Part shown: positions 21,201 to 31,113 of the stretch, piece by piece
Layout of the letters: every line of letters starts with the position of its first letter
Numbering within the stretch: position 1 is the first letter of the stretch
Assembly: GCA_032718475.1 (NCBI GenBank)
Contig: JAUCBJ010004973.1
Coordinates: forward strand, 35,293-99,292
From: Nemertoderma westbladi
Taxonomy: Eukaryota > Xenacoelomorpha > Nemertodermatida > Nemertodermatidae
Reading direction: 5' to 3'
Length of the DNA stretch: 64,000 nt
The notes under the pieces: model-generated
Told to the model about the DNA's origin: nothing
Database searches by the model: none
The model's input: only the letters and a program-made list of their open reading frames with translations
Program-made: the position numbers and the translations under genes

Positions 21201-23585
21201 GCAGTGATGGGTTGAGTTTAGGTGAGGTAAGTTAGAGGAAGGTAGTGATGGGTTGGGGATAGGTGAGGTAAGTTAGAGGGAGGCAGTGATGGGTTGAGGA
21301 TAGGTCAGGTAAGTTAGAGGAAGGTAGTGATGGGTTGAGGATAGGTGAGGTAAGTTAGAGGGAGGTAGTGATGGGTTGAGGATAGGTGAGGTAAGTTAGA
21401 GGGAAGCAGTGATGGGTTGAGGATAGGTGAGGTACGTTAGAGGGAGGTAGTGATGGGTTGAGGATAGGTTAGGTAAGTTAGAGGAAGGTAGTGATGGGTT
21501 GAGGATAGGTGAGGTAAGTTAGAGGGAAGCAGTGATGGGTTGAGGATAGGTGAGGTAAGTTAGAGGAAGGTAGTGATGGGTTGAGGATAGGTGAGGTAAG
21601 TTAGAGGGAGGTAGTGATGGGTTGAGGATAGGTGAGCTAAGTTAGAGGGAGGCAGTGATGGGTTGAGGATAGGTGAGGTAAGTTAGAGGAAGCTAGTGAT
21701 GGGTTGAGTATAGGTGAGGTAAGTTAGAGGAAGTTTAGAGGAAGGTAGTGATGGATTGAGTATAGGTGAGGCAAGGTAGAGGAATACAGTGATGGGTTGA
21801 GAATAGGTGAGGTAAGATGGCGGCAATGGTAGATTTAGGATGATGAATTCGTTTTGCAGAGTGTTAGAAATTCATCTTTCGTCCAGACACCACCATCTCC
21901 TGGACCACATCACAGGAACCCACAAACGGATTACAGACCTACCGGTCTACCAGTACCTTACCAGTCCAGCCCACCGGGACATCTCCATCTACTGGAGGGT
22001 CATAGATCTTCTCTCACAGACAACTTTGACACCCGAGAAAAACTCGACGATGAGATTGAACTAGCTACAGATGCTCTGCGGGATCTACGCTCTGGGATGG
22101 TTTCCGATGGACCCGCTAAACCTGCGATAGATGCATTGGAGCAGAGCTTTTGGGTACTAACTCAGAGACTAGCTGCTTCACAGCAAAGTTTTGTACAGGT
22201 GAGTTCACTTTCATTTCAACGTTATCAGCATTCAACTTTCAAATAACCTCATCCCGATTCAAACATAACCATTCGACTTTCATCTCATCAAAAATCATTG
22301 GGGGGCGTTCACAAAGTATGTCACGCAAAATTTCCCGAATTGTGAACCCCCCTCCCGCTGTGATAAAGAGTCACGCAAGCTCGAACCACCCCCCCCCCCC
22401 CCCCCCCCCCCTCTGACGCATACATTCTAATTATACAATCGGTGTAATACAAATTAATGTGCATTTTTTTGCGGCCGATTATAGGTCAGCTAATAAGTAT
22501 TCCGTATACAATATTACATGATACTATTATTTATTTTATTATCTGACATTTTATTACAGCTACAATCAGAGGTACAAAAACCGACGGCTCAAATGAGTCG
22601 CTACTCAACTGAAAGTATGTGCCACTCTGGCACAAAGGTTCTATATTTTACTGACAAAACCGTCACCCCATTCATGGCGACAATTCCGAAACGGTTAGTA
22701 CATAGAATAAATGTTCTCGAAAATGTATACAAACATAAGAAACATCGAACTTAATTTATTTATGATTTATTTTGGTGTTTATTTCGGGGTTCGACTAGGT
22801 TATTCTACAGTACAGTATGCATGTTTATCAACATACTGTATCAATGAAAAAGTTATGTATAGTGGTAAATATAAGTCTTGGGGTGAGAAAAATGTTATGG
22901 AATCAGCACACAGTGGAATTATCTCAGCAATTAAATCATCGGGGCTGGTATACCTTAGACCTCAATTATACTGAAGTATTTTACTTGAAAATAATTTAAT
23001 AAATTGTCTGTGTTAATTAATTAATACACAGACTAAAATTGCTAACTCATAATGTCAATCGCAAATCACAGCATCACTTTTGAAGTCACATATGATCATG
23101 ACCAATCAACTCGAACCTAATGCACATATAGAGACAGAGTTGGATTTTTGTTTTTCGTGATTTGTTCCTGATTTGTATCGGTAGATTTGTACGTGTCCGG
23201 CGAATTTTTCAACTTATATCATTATGCAACATAAATCCAAATGTGGTCAATAAACAAATACTGAGTTACCCATATCACACCAACCACTAGTCTCTCAACA
23301 ACGCTATCATATCATAACGGTACACAAATAGTGCGGTACATTAGAGTGACACGGCCTTATACATTTCACATTATAATCTGTATTATATTTCCCTTTATTA
23401 TGTTTAGCTTGGGAGAGATTGTACTTCAGGACTTTAAGTCGTTATACGGACGCGAAGGCCAGTACCGGTACCACTTTAAAGCTCTTGATCCTGAGTTCGG
23501 TACAGTGAAGGAAGAGATATTCGATGACAACGACATACTTCCGGGATGGGAAGGGAAGATTGTAGCTTGGGTGGAGGACGAATGA
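11971..23585 (+). CDS. DIXDC1: Dixin-like Wnt-pathway protein (DIXDC1), 5' incomplete
   Basis: Nine exons join with consistent phase to encode 636 residues ending at TGA 23583-23585. In order: a calponin-homology domain (about residues 1-105), a Ser/Ala-rich linker, a coiled coil (about 245-420), a Pro-rich segment (about 425-470), a short helix and a DIX domain (about 557-636). CH plus coiled coil plus C-terminal DIX is the diagnostic architecture of dixin. Known dixins polymerise with Dishevelled and Axin through the DIX head-to-tail interface, act as positive Wnt regulators and bind actin. The human protein is about 683 aa, so only a short N-terminal exon is missing; it was not found upstream. 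DIX hallmarks [29 protein letters not shown] and [13 protein letters not shown] are intact. All introns have GT-AG ends. Several introns are expanded by minisatellites. Confidence 0.93.
12514..12903 (+). CDS. DIXDC1: Dixin exon b: end of CH domain and linker
   Basis: The acceptor is TTGATTTCTTACAG and the donor GTAAGT begins at 12904. The junction restores Asp in [20 protein letters not shown], the last CH helix, which is strongly conserved in dixins. The rest is a Ser/Ala/Asn-rich linker without recognised motifs. It leaves one base, which pairs with the two bases opening the next exon. Confidence 0.9.
13072..13094. repeat. Poly-C tract in dixin intron
   Basis: An uninterrupted run of about 20 C. 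Similar tracts occur at 22388-22411 and 54679-54695. They are prone to length change and sequencing error. Confidence 0.95.
13540..13590 (+). repeat. Three copies of a CGGGCTAAGAATAC motif
   Basis: CGGGCTAAGAATAC-like units occur about every 17 bp in the intron between dixin exons b and c. This is a short tandem repeat with no further function suggested. Confidence 0.8.
14052..14417 (-). other. Possible interspersed-repeat fragment, unassigned
   Basis: A 121-codon open frame on the - strand inside a dixin intron. It holds a GC-rich core (GTCCGGGGGAACGTCCCCCC is a short palindrome at about 14320-14339) in AT-rich flanks. I do not recognise the translation; the composition suggests a dispersed repeat rather than a gene. 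Confidence 0.25.
14493..14626 (+). CDS. DIXDC1: Dixin exon c: linker to coiled coil
   Basis: The acceptor is TTTCACTAATAG and the donor GTGAGA begins at 14627. The phase fits the previous exon (A|AT) and the exon ends on a codon boundary. It encodes a Pro/Ser segment and then a charged helix ending [10 protein letters not shown], the probable start of the coiled coil. Confidence 0.75.
14746..14935 (+). mobile_element. tRNA-derived SINE with conserved central domain
   Basis: The head is tRNA-like: GCGGGGCTACCGCAGTTGGT with a box A-like segment, and a box B-like GTTCGAGCCCCGCC whose 3' end pairs with the 5' GCGGGGC. It is followed by CCACTCAGCTTTTCATCC and CGGGTCGATAAAATGAGTAC. That block resembles the shared central domain of SINE families best known from cephalopods and other invertebrates. 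The 38-bp array begins at its 3' end. Confidence 0.7.
14935..15397 (+). repeat. 38-bp minisatellite, about 12 copies, in dixin intron
   Basis: The unit contains CTTCGGGTCGCCTCCGGCCT followed by CGACCGTTTGTCTGCTTA. It is GC-rich inside an AT-rich intron, with scattered single-base variants (CCTCCCGCC, TTGACAG, CTTCCGG). Reading frames through it are artefacts of the repeat. It lies 45 bp before the acceptor of dixin exon d. Confidence 0.95.
15443..15571 (+). CDS. DIXDC1: Dixin exon d
   Basis: The acceptor is TTTAATTTTTTAG and the donor GTAAGC begins at 15572. There are 43 codons, phase 0 at both ends. Acidic and Ser/Thr/Gln-rich, ending in a helix LEDVRSQL that runs into the next exon. Confidence 0.85.
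15701..15859 (+). CDS. DIXDC1: Dixin exon e: coiled coil
   Basis: The acceptor is ATTATTGCAG and the donor GTGAGT begins at 15860. There are 53 codons, phase 0 at both ends. Heptad-like Leu spacing with Glu/Lys/Gln, for example [20 protein letters not shown], is typical coiled coil. Confidence 0.9.
16097..17541 (+). repeat. 45-bp minisatellite, about 32 copies, in dixin intron
   Basis: The unit contains CATTCAGTGATAGAATACAT, then CCGTTATTGTGACTGCTGTG. Because 45 is divisible by 3, it stays open for 373 codons as a 15-residue repeat ([15 protein letters not shown]), but it lies between two phase-0 dixin exons. Early units with TGATG introduce stops, so it is read as noncoding. Variants (GCC/GTC before ATT, ATTC/ATCC) are patterned, and the 3' third alternates ATTC and ATCC units. 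Confidence 0.95.
17651..17839 (+). CDS. DIXDC1: Dixin exon f: coiled coil; donor opens the 41-bp array
   Basis: The acceptor is TTTTGCAACTTCAG and the donor GTGAGT begins at 17840. There are 63 codons in phase 0, giving a long charged helix ([33 protein letters not shown]). Its last 13 bases (GAGGATGAGTGAG) plus the start of the intron form the first unit of the downstream 41-bp tandem array. Confidence 0.92.
17827..21830 (+). repeat. 41-bp minisatellite made of 5' splice-site copies, about 97 copies
   Basis: The unit contains GAGGATAGGTGAGGTAAGTT, then AGAGGAAGGTAGTGATGGGTT. The first unit (17827 on) is the exon f/intron boundary itself, with GAGGATGAGTGAG as exon and GTGAGTTGGG as intron. 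Nearly every later unit carries GTGAG followed by GTAAGT, a near-consensus donor. Variants recur in blocks (GTATAAGT, GAGCTAAG, GGTACGTT), showing higher-order amplification. The array fills practically the whole 4-kb intron. Confidence 0.95.
21860..22198 (+). CDS. DIXDC1: Dixin exon g: Pro-rich segment and pre-DIX helix
   Basis: The acceptor is TTCGTTTTGCAG and the donor GTGAGT begins at 22199. There are 113 codons, phase 0. A Pro/His/Ser-rich stretch ([13 protein letters not shown]) is followed by helices [19 protein letters not shown] and [19 protein letters not shown], which correspond to the conserved region just before DIX in dixins. Confidence 0.9.
22300..22412. mobile_element. Possible MITE ending in a poly-C tract
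   Basis: GGGGGCGTTCACAAAGTATG followed by TCACGC, and about 60 bp later GTGATAAAGAGTCACGC and a run of about 22 C. The CACAAAGTATGTCACGC core resembles a short repeat seen in many invertebrate genomes, from memory only. No target duplication was identified. Confidence 0.35.
22560..22693 (+). CDS. DIXDC1: Dixin exon h: start of DIX domain
   Basis: The acceptor is CATTTTATTACAG and the donor GTTAGT begins at 22694. It encodes [20 protein letters not shown], strands beta-1 and beta-2 of the DIX domain. It ends two bases into an Arg codon. Confidence 0.93.
23408..23585 (+). CDS. DIXDC1: Dixin last exon: rest of DIX domain and stop
   Basis: The acceptor is TTATTATGTTTAG. One base completes the Arg codon, followed by [20 protein letters not shown], the [15 protein letters not shown] core and [13 protein letters not shown], ending in TGA. 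The GTVKEE and [11 protein letters not shown] blocks are near-invariant in dixin DIX domains. Confidence 0.95.
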
Positions 23586-24040
23586 ATAGAAACCACTGGG
23601 ACTGAATGGAGGCGAGATAATGCTCGGAATAGGCGGAGAGACTCGGGGTGGGGTTCAATAATCATCTCTGTAAAACTCAGTGGCAGTTATATTACATTAT
23701 TTCTACTTTCTATTACTTTATTTATTTCAACTTTTCGACCTGTGCAGCACATAATATTTATTATATTTAATACTTTATTTAAATTTTCTAATGCACATTC
23801 AAAATGCAATTAATATATAGTAAATGTGTTATAAAGATATTTTGATAAATGCGACATTGGGAACTTCTCCATGCTGCTCAAGCCAAACGAGGTTTCCAGT
23901 TAGTACCGATTGCTCACGCTGCTGTCCTATTGGATGGCCAATCCAAACTTAACAACAGATTTTCCAGTACACCTGACAGCGTAGGCCTACAGTAATATTA
24001 CTGGTACTCACTCCGAACTGAATAATAAGCTGCAACCTGC
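23586..24040 (+). other. Dixin 3' UTR and downstream AT-rich DNA
   Basis: Follows the dixin stop. It is AT-rich, with ATTTATTATATTTAATACTT near 23756 but no clear AATAAA. No other gene is seen before the SINE. Confidence 0.5.
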
Positions 24041-24044
24041 AACA

Positions 24045-24200
24045 ACCTTGGTGTAGTGGTTGCATTGAATTCACATCTCTCGTAGGTCGTGGGTTCGATC
24101 CTCGCATTGGCCAGGGCAGTTTTCATTTCGGCACGAATGCTTTAAAGGGACTAGCCAGGGCGCATCTCTGCCTTGCGTCCTTAAGTGGTAGCTAAATGAG
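24045..24200 (+). mobile_element. tRNA-derived SINE, same head as in the foldback arms
   Basis: TTGGTGTAGTGGTTGCATTG is a box A-like sequence. ATTCACATCTC and GTGGGTTCGATCCTCGCA, with box B-like GGTTCGATCC, follow at tRNA spacing. The head is closely matched at 33549-33625 and, inverted, at 29800-29872. After the head comes AGGGCAGTTTTCATTTCGGC and a tail that runs straight into the 32-bp array. Confidence 0.7.
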
Positions 24201-24204
24201 CTTA

Positions 24205-27200
24205 AACAAACTTACCCTGTACTCCTAACTACTTACCACAAACTTACCCTGTACTCCTAACTACTTACAACAAACTTACCCTGTACTCCTAACTACTTAC
24301 ATCAAACTTACCCTGTACTCCTAACTACTTACAACAAACTTACCCTGTACTCCTAACTACTTACAACAAACTTACCCTGTACTCCTAACTACTTACAACA
24401 AACTTACCCTGTACTCCTAACTACTTACATCAAACTTACCCTGTACTCCTAACTACTTACAACAAACTTACCCTGTACTCCTAACTACTTACATCAAACT
24501 TACCCTGTACTCCTAACTACTTACAACAAACTTACCCTGTACTCCTAACTACTTACAACAAACTTACCCTGTACTCCTAACTACTTACAACAAACTTACC
24601 CTGTACTCCTAACTACTTACATCAAACTTACCCTGTACTCCTAACTACTTACAACAAACTTACCCTGTACTCCTAACTACTTACAACAAACTTACCCTGT
24701 ACTCCTAACTACTTACAACAAACTTACCCTGTACTCCTAACTACTTACAACAAACTTACCCTGTACTCCTAACTACTTACATCAAACTTACCCTGTACTC
24801 CTAACTACTTACAACAAACTTACCCTGTACTCCTAACTACTTACAACAAACTTACCCTGTACTCCTAACTACTTACAACAAACTTACCCTGTACTCCTAA
24901 CTACTTACAACAAACTTACCCTGTACTCCTAACTACTTACAACAAACTTACCCTGTACTCCTAACTACTTACAACAAACTTACCCTGTACTCCTAACTAC
25001 TTACAACAAACTTACCCTGTACTCCTAACTACTTACAACAAACTTACCCTGTACTCCTAACTACTTACATCAAACTTACCCTGTACTCCTAACTACTTAC
25101 ATCAAACTTACCCTGTACTCCTAACTACTTACAACAAACTTACCCTGTACTCCTAACTACTTACATCAAACTTACCCTGTACTCCTAACTACTTACAACA
25201 AACTTACCCTGTACTCCTAACTACTTACATCAAACTTACCCTGTACTCCTAACTACTTACAACAAACTTACCCTGTACTCCTAACTACTTACATCAAACT
25301 TACCCTGTACTCCTAACTACTTACAACAAACTTACCCTGTACTCCTAACTACTTACAACAAACTTACCCTGTACTCCTAACTACTTACAACAAACTTACC
25401 CTGTACTCCTAACTACTTACATCAAACTTACCCTGTACTCCTAACTACTTACAACAAACTTACCCTGTACTCCTAACTACTTACAACAAACTTACCCTGT
25501 ACTCCTAACTACTTACAACAAACTTACCCTGTACTCCTAACTACTTACAACAAACTTACCCTGTACTCCTAACTACTTACAACAAACTTACCCTGTACTC
25601 CTAACTACTTACAACAAACTTACCCTGTACTCCTAACTACTTACAACAAACTTACCCTGTACTCCTAACTACTTACAACAAACTTACCCTGTACTCCTAA
25701 CTACTTACATCAAACTTACCCTGTACTCCTAACTACTTACAACAAACTTACCCTGTACTCCTAACTACTTACAACAAACTTACCCTGTACTCCTAACTAC
25801 TTACATCAAACTTACCCTGTACTCCTAACTACTTACAACAAACTTACCCTGTACTCCTAACTACTTACATCAAACTTACCCTGTACTCCTAACTACTTAC
25901 AACAAACTTACCCTGTACTCCTAACTACTTACATCAAACTTACCCTGTACTCCTAACTACTTACAACAAACTTACCCTGTACTCCTAACTACTTACAACA
26001 AACTTACCCTGTACTCCTAACTACTTACATCAAACTTACCCTGTACTCCTAACTACTTACAACAAACTTACCCTGTACTCCTAACTACTTACAACAAACT
26101 TACCCTGTACTCCTAACTACTTACAACAAACTTACCCTGTACTCCTAACTACTTACATCAAACTTACCCTGTACTCCTAACTACTTACAACAAACTTACC
26201 CTGTACTCCTAACTACTTACAACAAACTTACCCTGTACTCCTAACTACTTACATCAAACTTACCCTGTACTCCTAACTACTTACAACAAACTTACCCTGT
26301 ACTCCTAACTACTTACAACAAACTTACCCTGTACTCCTAACTACTTACATCAAACTTACCCTGTACTCCTAACTACTTACAACAAACTTACCCTGTACTC
26401 CTAACTACTTACAACAAACTTACCCTGTACTCCTAACTACTTACAACAAACTTACCCTGTACTCCTAACTACTTACAACAAACTTACCCTGTACTCCTAA
26501 CTACTTACAACAAACTTACCCTGTACTCCTAACTACTTACAACAAACTTACCCTGTACTCCTAACTACTTACATCAAACTTACCCTGTACTCCTAACTAC
26601 TTACAACAAACTTACCCTGTACTCCTAACTACTTACAACAAACTTACCCTGTACTCCTAACTACTTACAACAAACTTACCCTGTACTCCTAACTACTTAC
26701 AACAAACTTACCCTGTACTCCTAACTACTTACAACAAACTTACCCTGTACTCCTAACTACTTACATCAAACTTACCCTGTACTCCTAACTACTTACAACA
26801 AACTTACCCTGTACTCCTAACTACTTACAACAAACTTACCCTGTACTCCTAACTACTTACATCAAACTTACCCTGTACTCCTAACTACTTACAACAAACT
26901 TACCCTGTACTCCTAACTACTTACAACAAACTTACCCTGTACTCCTAACTACTTACAACAAACTTACCCTGTACTCCTAACTACTTACAACAAACTTACC
27001 CTGTACTCCTAACTACTTACATCAAACTTACCCTGTACTCCTAACTACTTACAACAAACTTACCCTGTACTCCTAACTACTTACAACAAACTTACCCTGT
27101 ACTCCTAACTACTTACAACAAACTTACCCTGTACTCCTAACTACTTACATCAAACTTACCCTGTACTCCTAACTACTTACAACAAACTTACCCTGTACTC

Positions 27201-28358
27201 CTAACTACTTACAACAAACTTACCCTGTACTCCTAACTACTTACAACAAACTTACCCTGTACTCCTAACTACTTACAACAAACTTACCCTGTACTCCTAA
27301 CTACTTACAACAAACTTACCCTGTACTCCTAACTACTTACAACAAACTTACCCTGTACTCCTAACTACTTACAACAAACTTACCCTGTACTCCTAACTAC
27401 TTACAACAAACTTACCCTGTACTCCTAACTACTTACATCAAACTTACCCTGTACTCCTAACTACTTACAACAAACTTACCCTGTACTCCTAACTACTTAC
27501 AACAAACTTACCCTGTACTCCTAACTACTTACAACAAACTTACCCTGTACTCCTAACTACTTACAACAAACTTACCCTGTACTCCTAACTACTTACAACA
27601 AACTTACCCTGTACTCCTAACTACTTACAACAAACTTACCCTGTACTCCTAACTACTTACAACAAACTTACCCTGTACTCCTAACTACTTACATCAAACT
27701 TACCCTGTACTCCTAACTACTTACAACAAACTTACCCTGTACTCCTAACTACTTACAACAAACTTACCCTGTACTCCTAACTACTTACAACAAACTTACC
27801 CTGTACTCCTAACTACTTACAACAAACTTACCCTGTACTCCTAACTACTTACAACAAACTTACCCTGTACTCCTAACTACTTACAACAAACTTACCCTGT
27901 ACTCCTAACTACTTACAACAAACTTACCCTGTACTCCTAACTACTTACAACAAACTTACCCTGTACTCCTAACTACTTACAACAAACTTACCCTGTACTC
28001 CTAACTACTTACAACAAACTTACCCTGTACTCCTAACTACTTACAACAAACTTACCCTGTACTCCTAACTACTTACATCAAACTTACCCTGTACTCCTAA
28101 CTACTTACAACAAACTTACCCTGTACTCCTAACTACTTACCACAAACTTACCCTGTACTCCTAACTACTTACAACAAACTTACCCTGTACTCCTAACTAC
28201 TTACATCAAACTTACCCTGTACTCCTAACTACTTACATCAAACTTACCCTGCACTCCTAACTACTTACATCAAACTTACACTGTACTCCTAACTACTTAC
28301 AACAAACTTAGCCTGTACTCCTAACTACTTACAACAAACTTACACTGTACTCCTAACA
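24205..28358 (+). repeat. 32-bp minisatellite, about 130 copies
   Basis: The unit contains CTTACCCTGTACTCCTAACT, then ACTTACAACAAA. Homogenisation is extreme: through most of the array the only variation is ACAAC versus ACATC at one site. More diverse units are confined to the two ends (CCACAAAC, TTACACTG, TTAGCCTG). It starts at the 3' end of a SINE. The - strand unit contains GTAAGT twice. Confidence 0.97.
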
Positions 28359-28380
28359 GTAGTATAGTCTTGGGCGGCTC

Positions 28381-28620
28381 GGCGGCAGTTAGACCACACT
28401 GACTGGCGCCAGACTGTCTGGGTGACACCCAATGTCACCCTATGGGTGTCGTTGGCGCCAGACTGTCTGGGTGAATCTCCTAATTAGGCTAATTAGACCC
28501 TAATTGACAGGTGTCATCAATTAATTAGTACAATTAAACCCTAATAGGTGTCTAATTAGATTGATTATCCTAATTAATCAAACCGTTACGCAATTCTGTC
28601 AGTGTTGTCTAACTGTCGCC
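28381..28620. mobile_element. Candidate 240-bp MITE with 23-bp inverted ends
   Basis: GGCGGCAGTTAGACCACACT at 28381 is mirrored by AGTGTTGTCTAACTGTCGCC ending at 28620 (three mismatches over about 23 bp). Inside, CTGGCGCCAGACTGTCTGGG occurs twice, 49 bp apart. No coding capacity. No clear target duplication was found. Confidence 0.6.
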
Positions 28621-28850
28621 TAGAGGCCAAGAGGGTGTCATAAGTGACACCGCAGCTCTTTTATTTATTAATACTTATTTATTTGTACTTAATTTTAATT
28701 AATTATTTGTATTTAATTTTACTTTATTTACTTGTATTTAATTTTAAATTAATTATTTATTTGTACTTTATATATTGGTTTCTATTTTTAGATTAATTAG
28801 TTTTTATATTACTGACCGCTGCTGATGACATCATTATTGGAAGCATCTAA
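28621..28850. other. AT-rich spacer
   Basis: Runs of TTAATTATTTGTATTTAATT-like sequence repeat imperfectly around 28665-28760. No gene is seen. Confidence 0.4.
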
Positions 28851-29616
28851 CCATAGACTTGCAGTTTTTTTATTTAGCCCTAGGGTATACAGCTCCCTTA
28901 CTGGTAACTGTTAGCGAAGGGCCTAAACTTAAGACAAGACAAGCAAGCCTTCGCCTAGGTTACCAGTTACGCATGAATGAGCAATTTATCGGGGCCCTCT
29001 TAAAATTATTTGTGCTGCCTCGGGATTATCTCATTTAAGGAAGCCGCATCCCTATCGATAATCTAATTATAGTATCGGTAATCATTTTCAGGATACTGTA
29101 TAATTAAATAAAGCCCTCTTTTAATACATAAGTTTATGCAGTTTATCTTCAATTTAATTTGTTTTTATTTACAACCCTAATTGTTCTACTGTATTATAAT
29201 TTATGTTTTTTTTATAATAACAAGCTATATATCCGGATAATCTGTATTAATTTTCTTTGTACTGAGGTTATCGAGGGCGCTGTTTACAATGGTCCTATTC
29301 TCAAAACGATCTAACCTACTGTATAATTAATTACTTAAGACTGCGAGGTATGCGTAATTAACAAATCTCGTTTACCAGTTTTCCTTAAAAACTTTGAAGC
29401 CATATTGCTTAAGAGTTCTGAGGGGCGAGCCATGAGGCAAGATGTTTGAGACTTATTTAGATATATTATTACTTAATTTTGACCCCCAGTCGGTATCTAT
29501 TACAATATAGGCTATATCTTTTGCAGTCACAGAGTAGTCTGAAGTTCCCCAGTCTGCCGCTAGAGGGCGAAATGTCTCAAAGTGAAAACCATATAGTAGC
29601 TATGAATTGGTTACTA

Positions 29617-29738
29617 TACTAATATACTAGATATATGGTGGAGGGAAGTTTGAACGATGATTGTATCTGTATGTAGAAGGTAGATAGAGAGAATAATAGA
29701 GCTGGCAGAAAAACGCTATTCAGTTCTTATAGTTACTA
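29617..29738. mobile_element. 122-bp insertion with 7-bp direct repeats inside the left arm
   Basis: GTTACTA at 29610-29616 recurs at 29732-29738, and the intervening DNA is absent from the matching position of the right arm, where one copy (TAGTAAC) occurs at about 33680. This looks like a small insertion with a target-site duplication. The insert contains no recognised motif. Confidence 0.7.
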
Positions 29739-29799
29739 GGCAATTATACTGCATTTTGCAAAGTTAGGCCTATTGCTGACCGAACGAAAACTGCCCGGG

Positions 29800-29872
29800 T
29801 TTATGCGGGGATCGAACCCATGACACATGGGAGATGCGAATTCAACGCAACCACTACACCAAGTGGAACTCT
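29800..29872 (-). other. tRNA-like SINE head in the left arm
   Basis: Inverted: GGGGATCGAACCCATGACAC is the complement of a box B region, and CAACCACTACACCAAGTGG of a box A region. A functional tRNA gene is unlikely, since no full acceptor stem can be paired and the same head recurs as a dispersed repeat. Confidence 0.6.
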
Positions 29873-29934
29873 AACTTTCGAATTTGTTTGTTGACGTTCA
29901 AATTTGTAAGACTCTCATTTAAGACCTGACACAG

Positions 29935-30627
29935 ACTATGCCTCACTGAGGCACAGATTATTCCTCACTGAGGCACAGGCTATGCCTCACTGATGCACTG
30001 ACTATGCCTCACTGAGGCACTGAGGTACAGACTATACCTCACTGAGGCACTGAGGCACAGACTATGCCTCACTGAAGCACTGAGGCATAGACTATGCCTC
30101 ACTGAGGCACTGAGGCATAGACTATGCCTCACTGAGGCATAGACTATGCCTCACTGAGGCACTGAGGCATAGATTATGCCTCACCGAGGCACAGAGACAC
30201 AGACTATGCCTCACTGATGCATAGACTATGCCTCACTGAGGCACAGACTATGCCTCACTGAGGCACTGAGGCACAGACTATGCCTCACTGAGGCATAGAC
30301 TAGGCCTCACTGATCCACTGAGGCATAGACTATGCCTCACTGAGGCACTGAGGCACAGACTATGCCTCACTGAGGCACAGACTATGCCACACTGAGGCAC
30401 TGAGGCACAGACTATGCCTCACTGAGGCATAGACTATGCCTCACTGAGGCATAGACTAGGCCTCACTGAGGCACTGAGGCATAGACTGTGCCTCACTGAG
30501 GCACAGACTATGCCTCACTGAGGCACAGACTATGCCTCACTGAGGCACAGACTATGCCTCACTGTGGCACTGAGGCATAGACTATGCCTCACTGAGGCAC
30601 AGACTATGCCTCACTGAGGCACAGACT
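29935..30627 (+). repeat. Inner palindromic tandem repeats, left side
   Basis: About 20- to 32-bp units built from TATGCCTCACTGAGGCACAG, each containing the near-palindrome TGCCTCACTGAGGCA. Units with and without an extra CTGAGGCA alternate irregularly. The matching right-side block (33296-33487) is much shorter. Confidence 0.9.
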
Positions 30628-31113
30628 AAATAGCCGAGATATATTGCATTATATGAACAATAAATTACAATATACGAGCATAAACGAGTTTACAAGCATA
30701 GGTTCAAATCCAACTAAAGCTCTATATATTTTGCATTGAAGTGGAATACTTTAGATGCTAGGGGAATCTGGTTTGCGAGGGATATTTGAATGGTGAGTTT
30801 AACTATCCTTGAGAGTTAGTGTGACGTTATCTCATCATGGATGGGCTTTACCACTGTACTCGCATCTGCTCTCTCATTGGCTGCCTAACTTTCCTCCCTC
30901 GAGTCCTGATTGGCTGCCTAACTCACCCTCACACTCTGGTTGGATAATCCATTCTAGCCTCCCTATATAATAGCCCCCGTTCATCGCATTCCCATTCATT
31001 CTCTAATTTGAATTTTAAAAAGTTTTATTTATTTTCATAAAAGTTTTCTTTATTTAAAATTTTGTAAAATCATTTAGCTAAAATTCAATACTATCAATTG
31101 ACATTGCTATGTA
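30628..31113 (+). promoter_or_regulatory. Putative promoter region of the internal gene (TATATAA at 30964)
   Basis: A TATATAA box at 30964-30970 lies 150 bp before the first ATG, preceded by three related TGATTGGCTGCCTAAC-type repeats (about 30875-30950) that contain ATTGG/CCAAT-like cores. The spacing fits a RNA polymerase II promoter with upstream CCAAT-type elements. Function is inferred from sequence only. Confidence 0.45.

Larger units (their letters stand above)
28851..29934 (+). repeat. Left inverted arm of the foldback element
   Basis: Colinear, in reverse complement, with 33488-34455. Examples are CCCTAGGGTATACAGCTCCC at about 28880 and AAGCCGCATCCCTATCGATA at about 29041. It contains an inverted tRNA-like SINE head (29800-29872) and a CTCF-like CCGCTAGAGGGCGA (29557-29570). 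It is longer than the right arm mainly because of a 122-bp insertion at 29617-29738. Confidence 0.9.

Noticed and set aside
24205-28358. Interstitial telomere repeat (CTAACTAC, TTACCCTG hints)
   Set aside because: The period is 32 bp and no run of TTAGGG/CCCTAA-type hexamers exists; similarity is limited to short fragments.
29800-29872. Functional tRNA gene
   Set aside because: Box A and box B are present, but no full cloverleaf or acceptor pairing can be formed, and the same head recurs at 24.05 and 33.55 kb as part of dispersed repeats.
29935-30627. CRISPR-like array of palindromic repeats
   Set aside because: Eukaryotic context, no unique spacers, units directly abut; it is the inner tandem part of a foldback arm.
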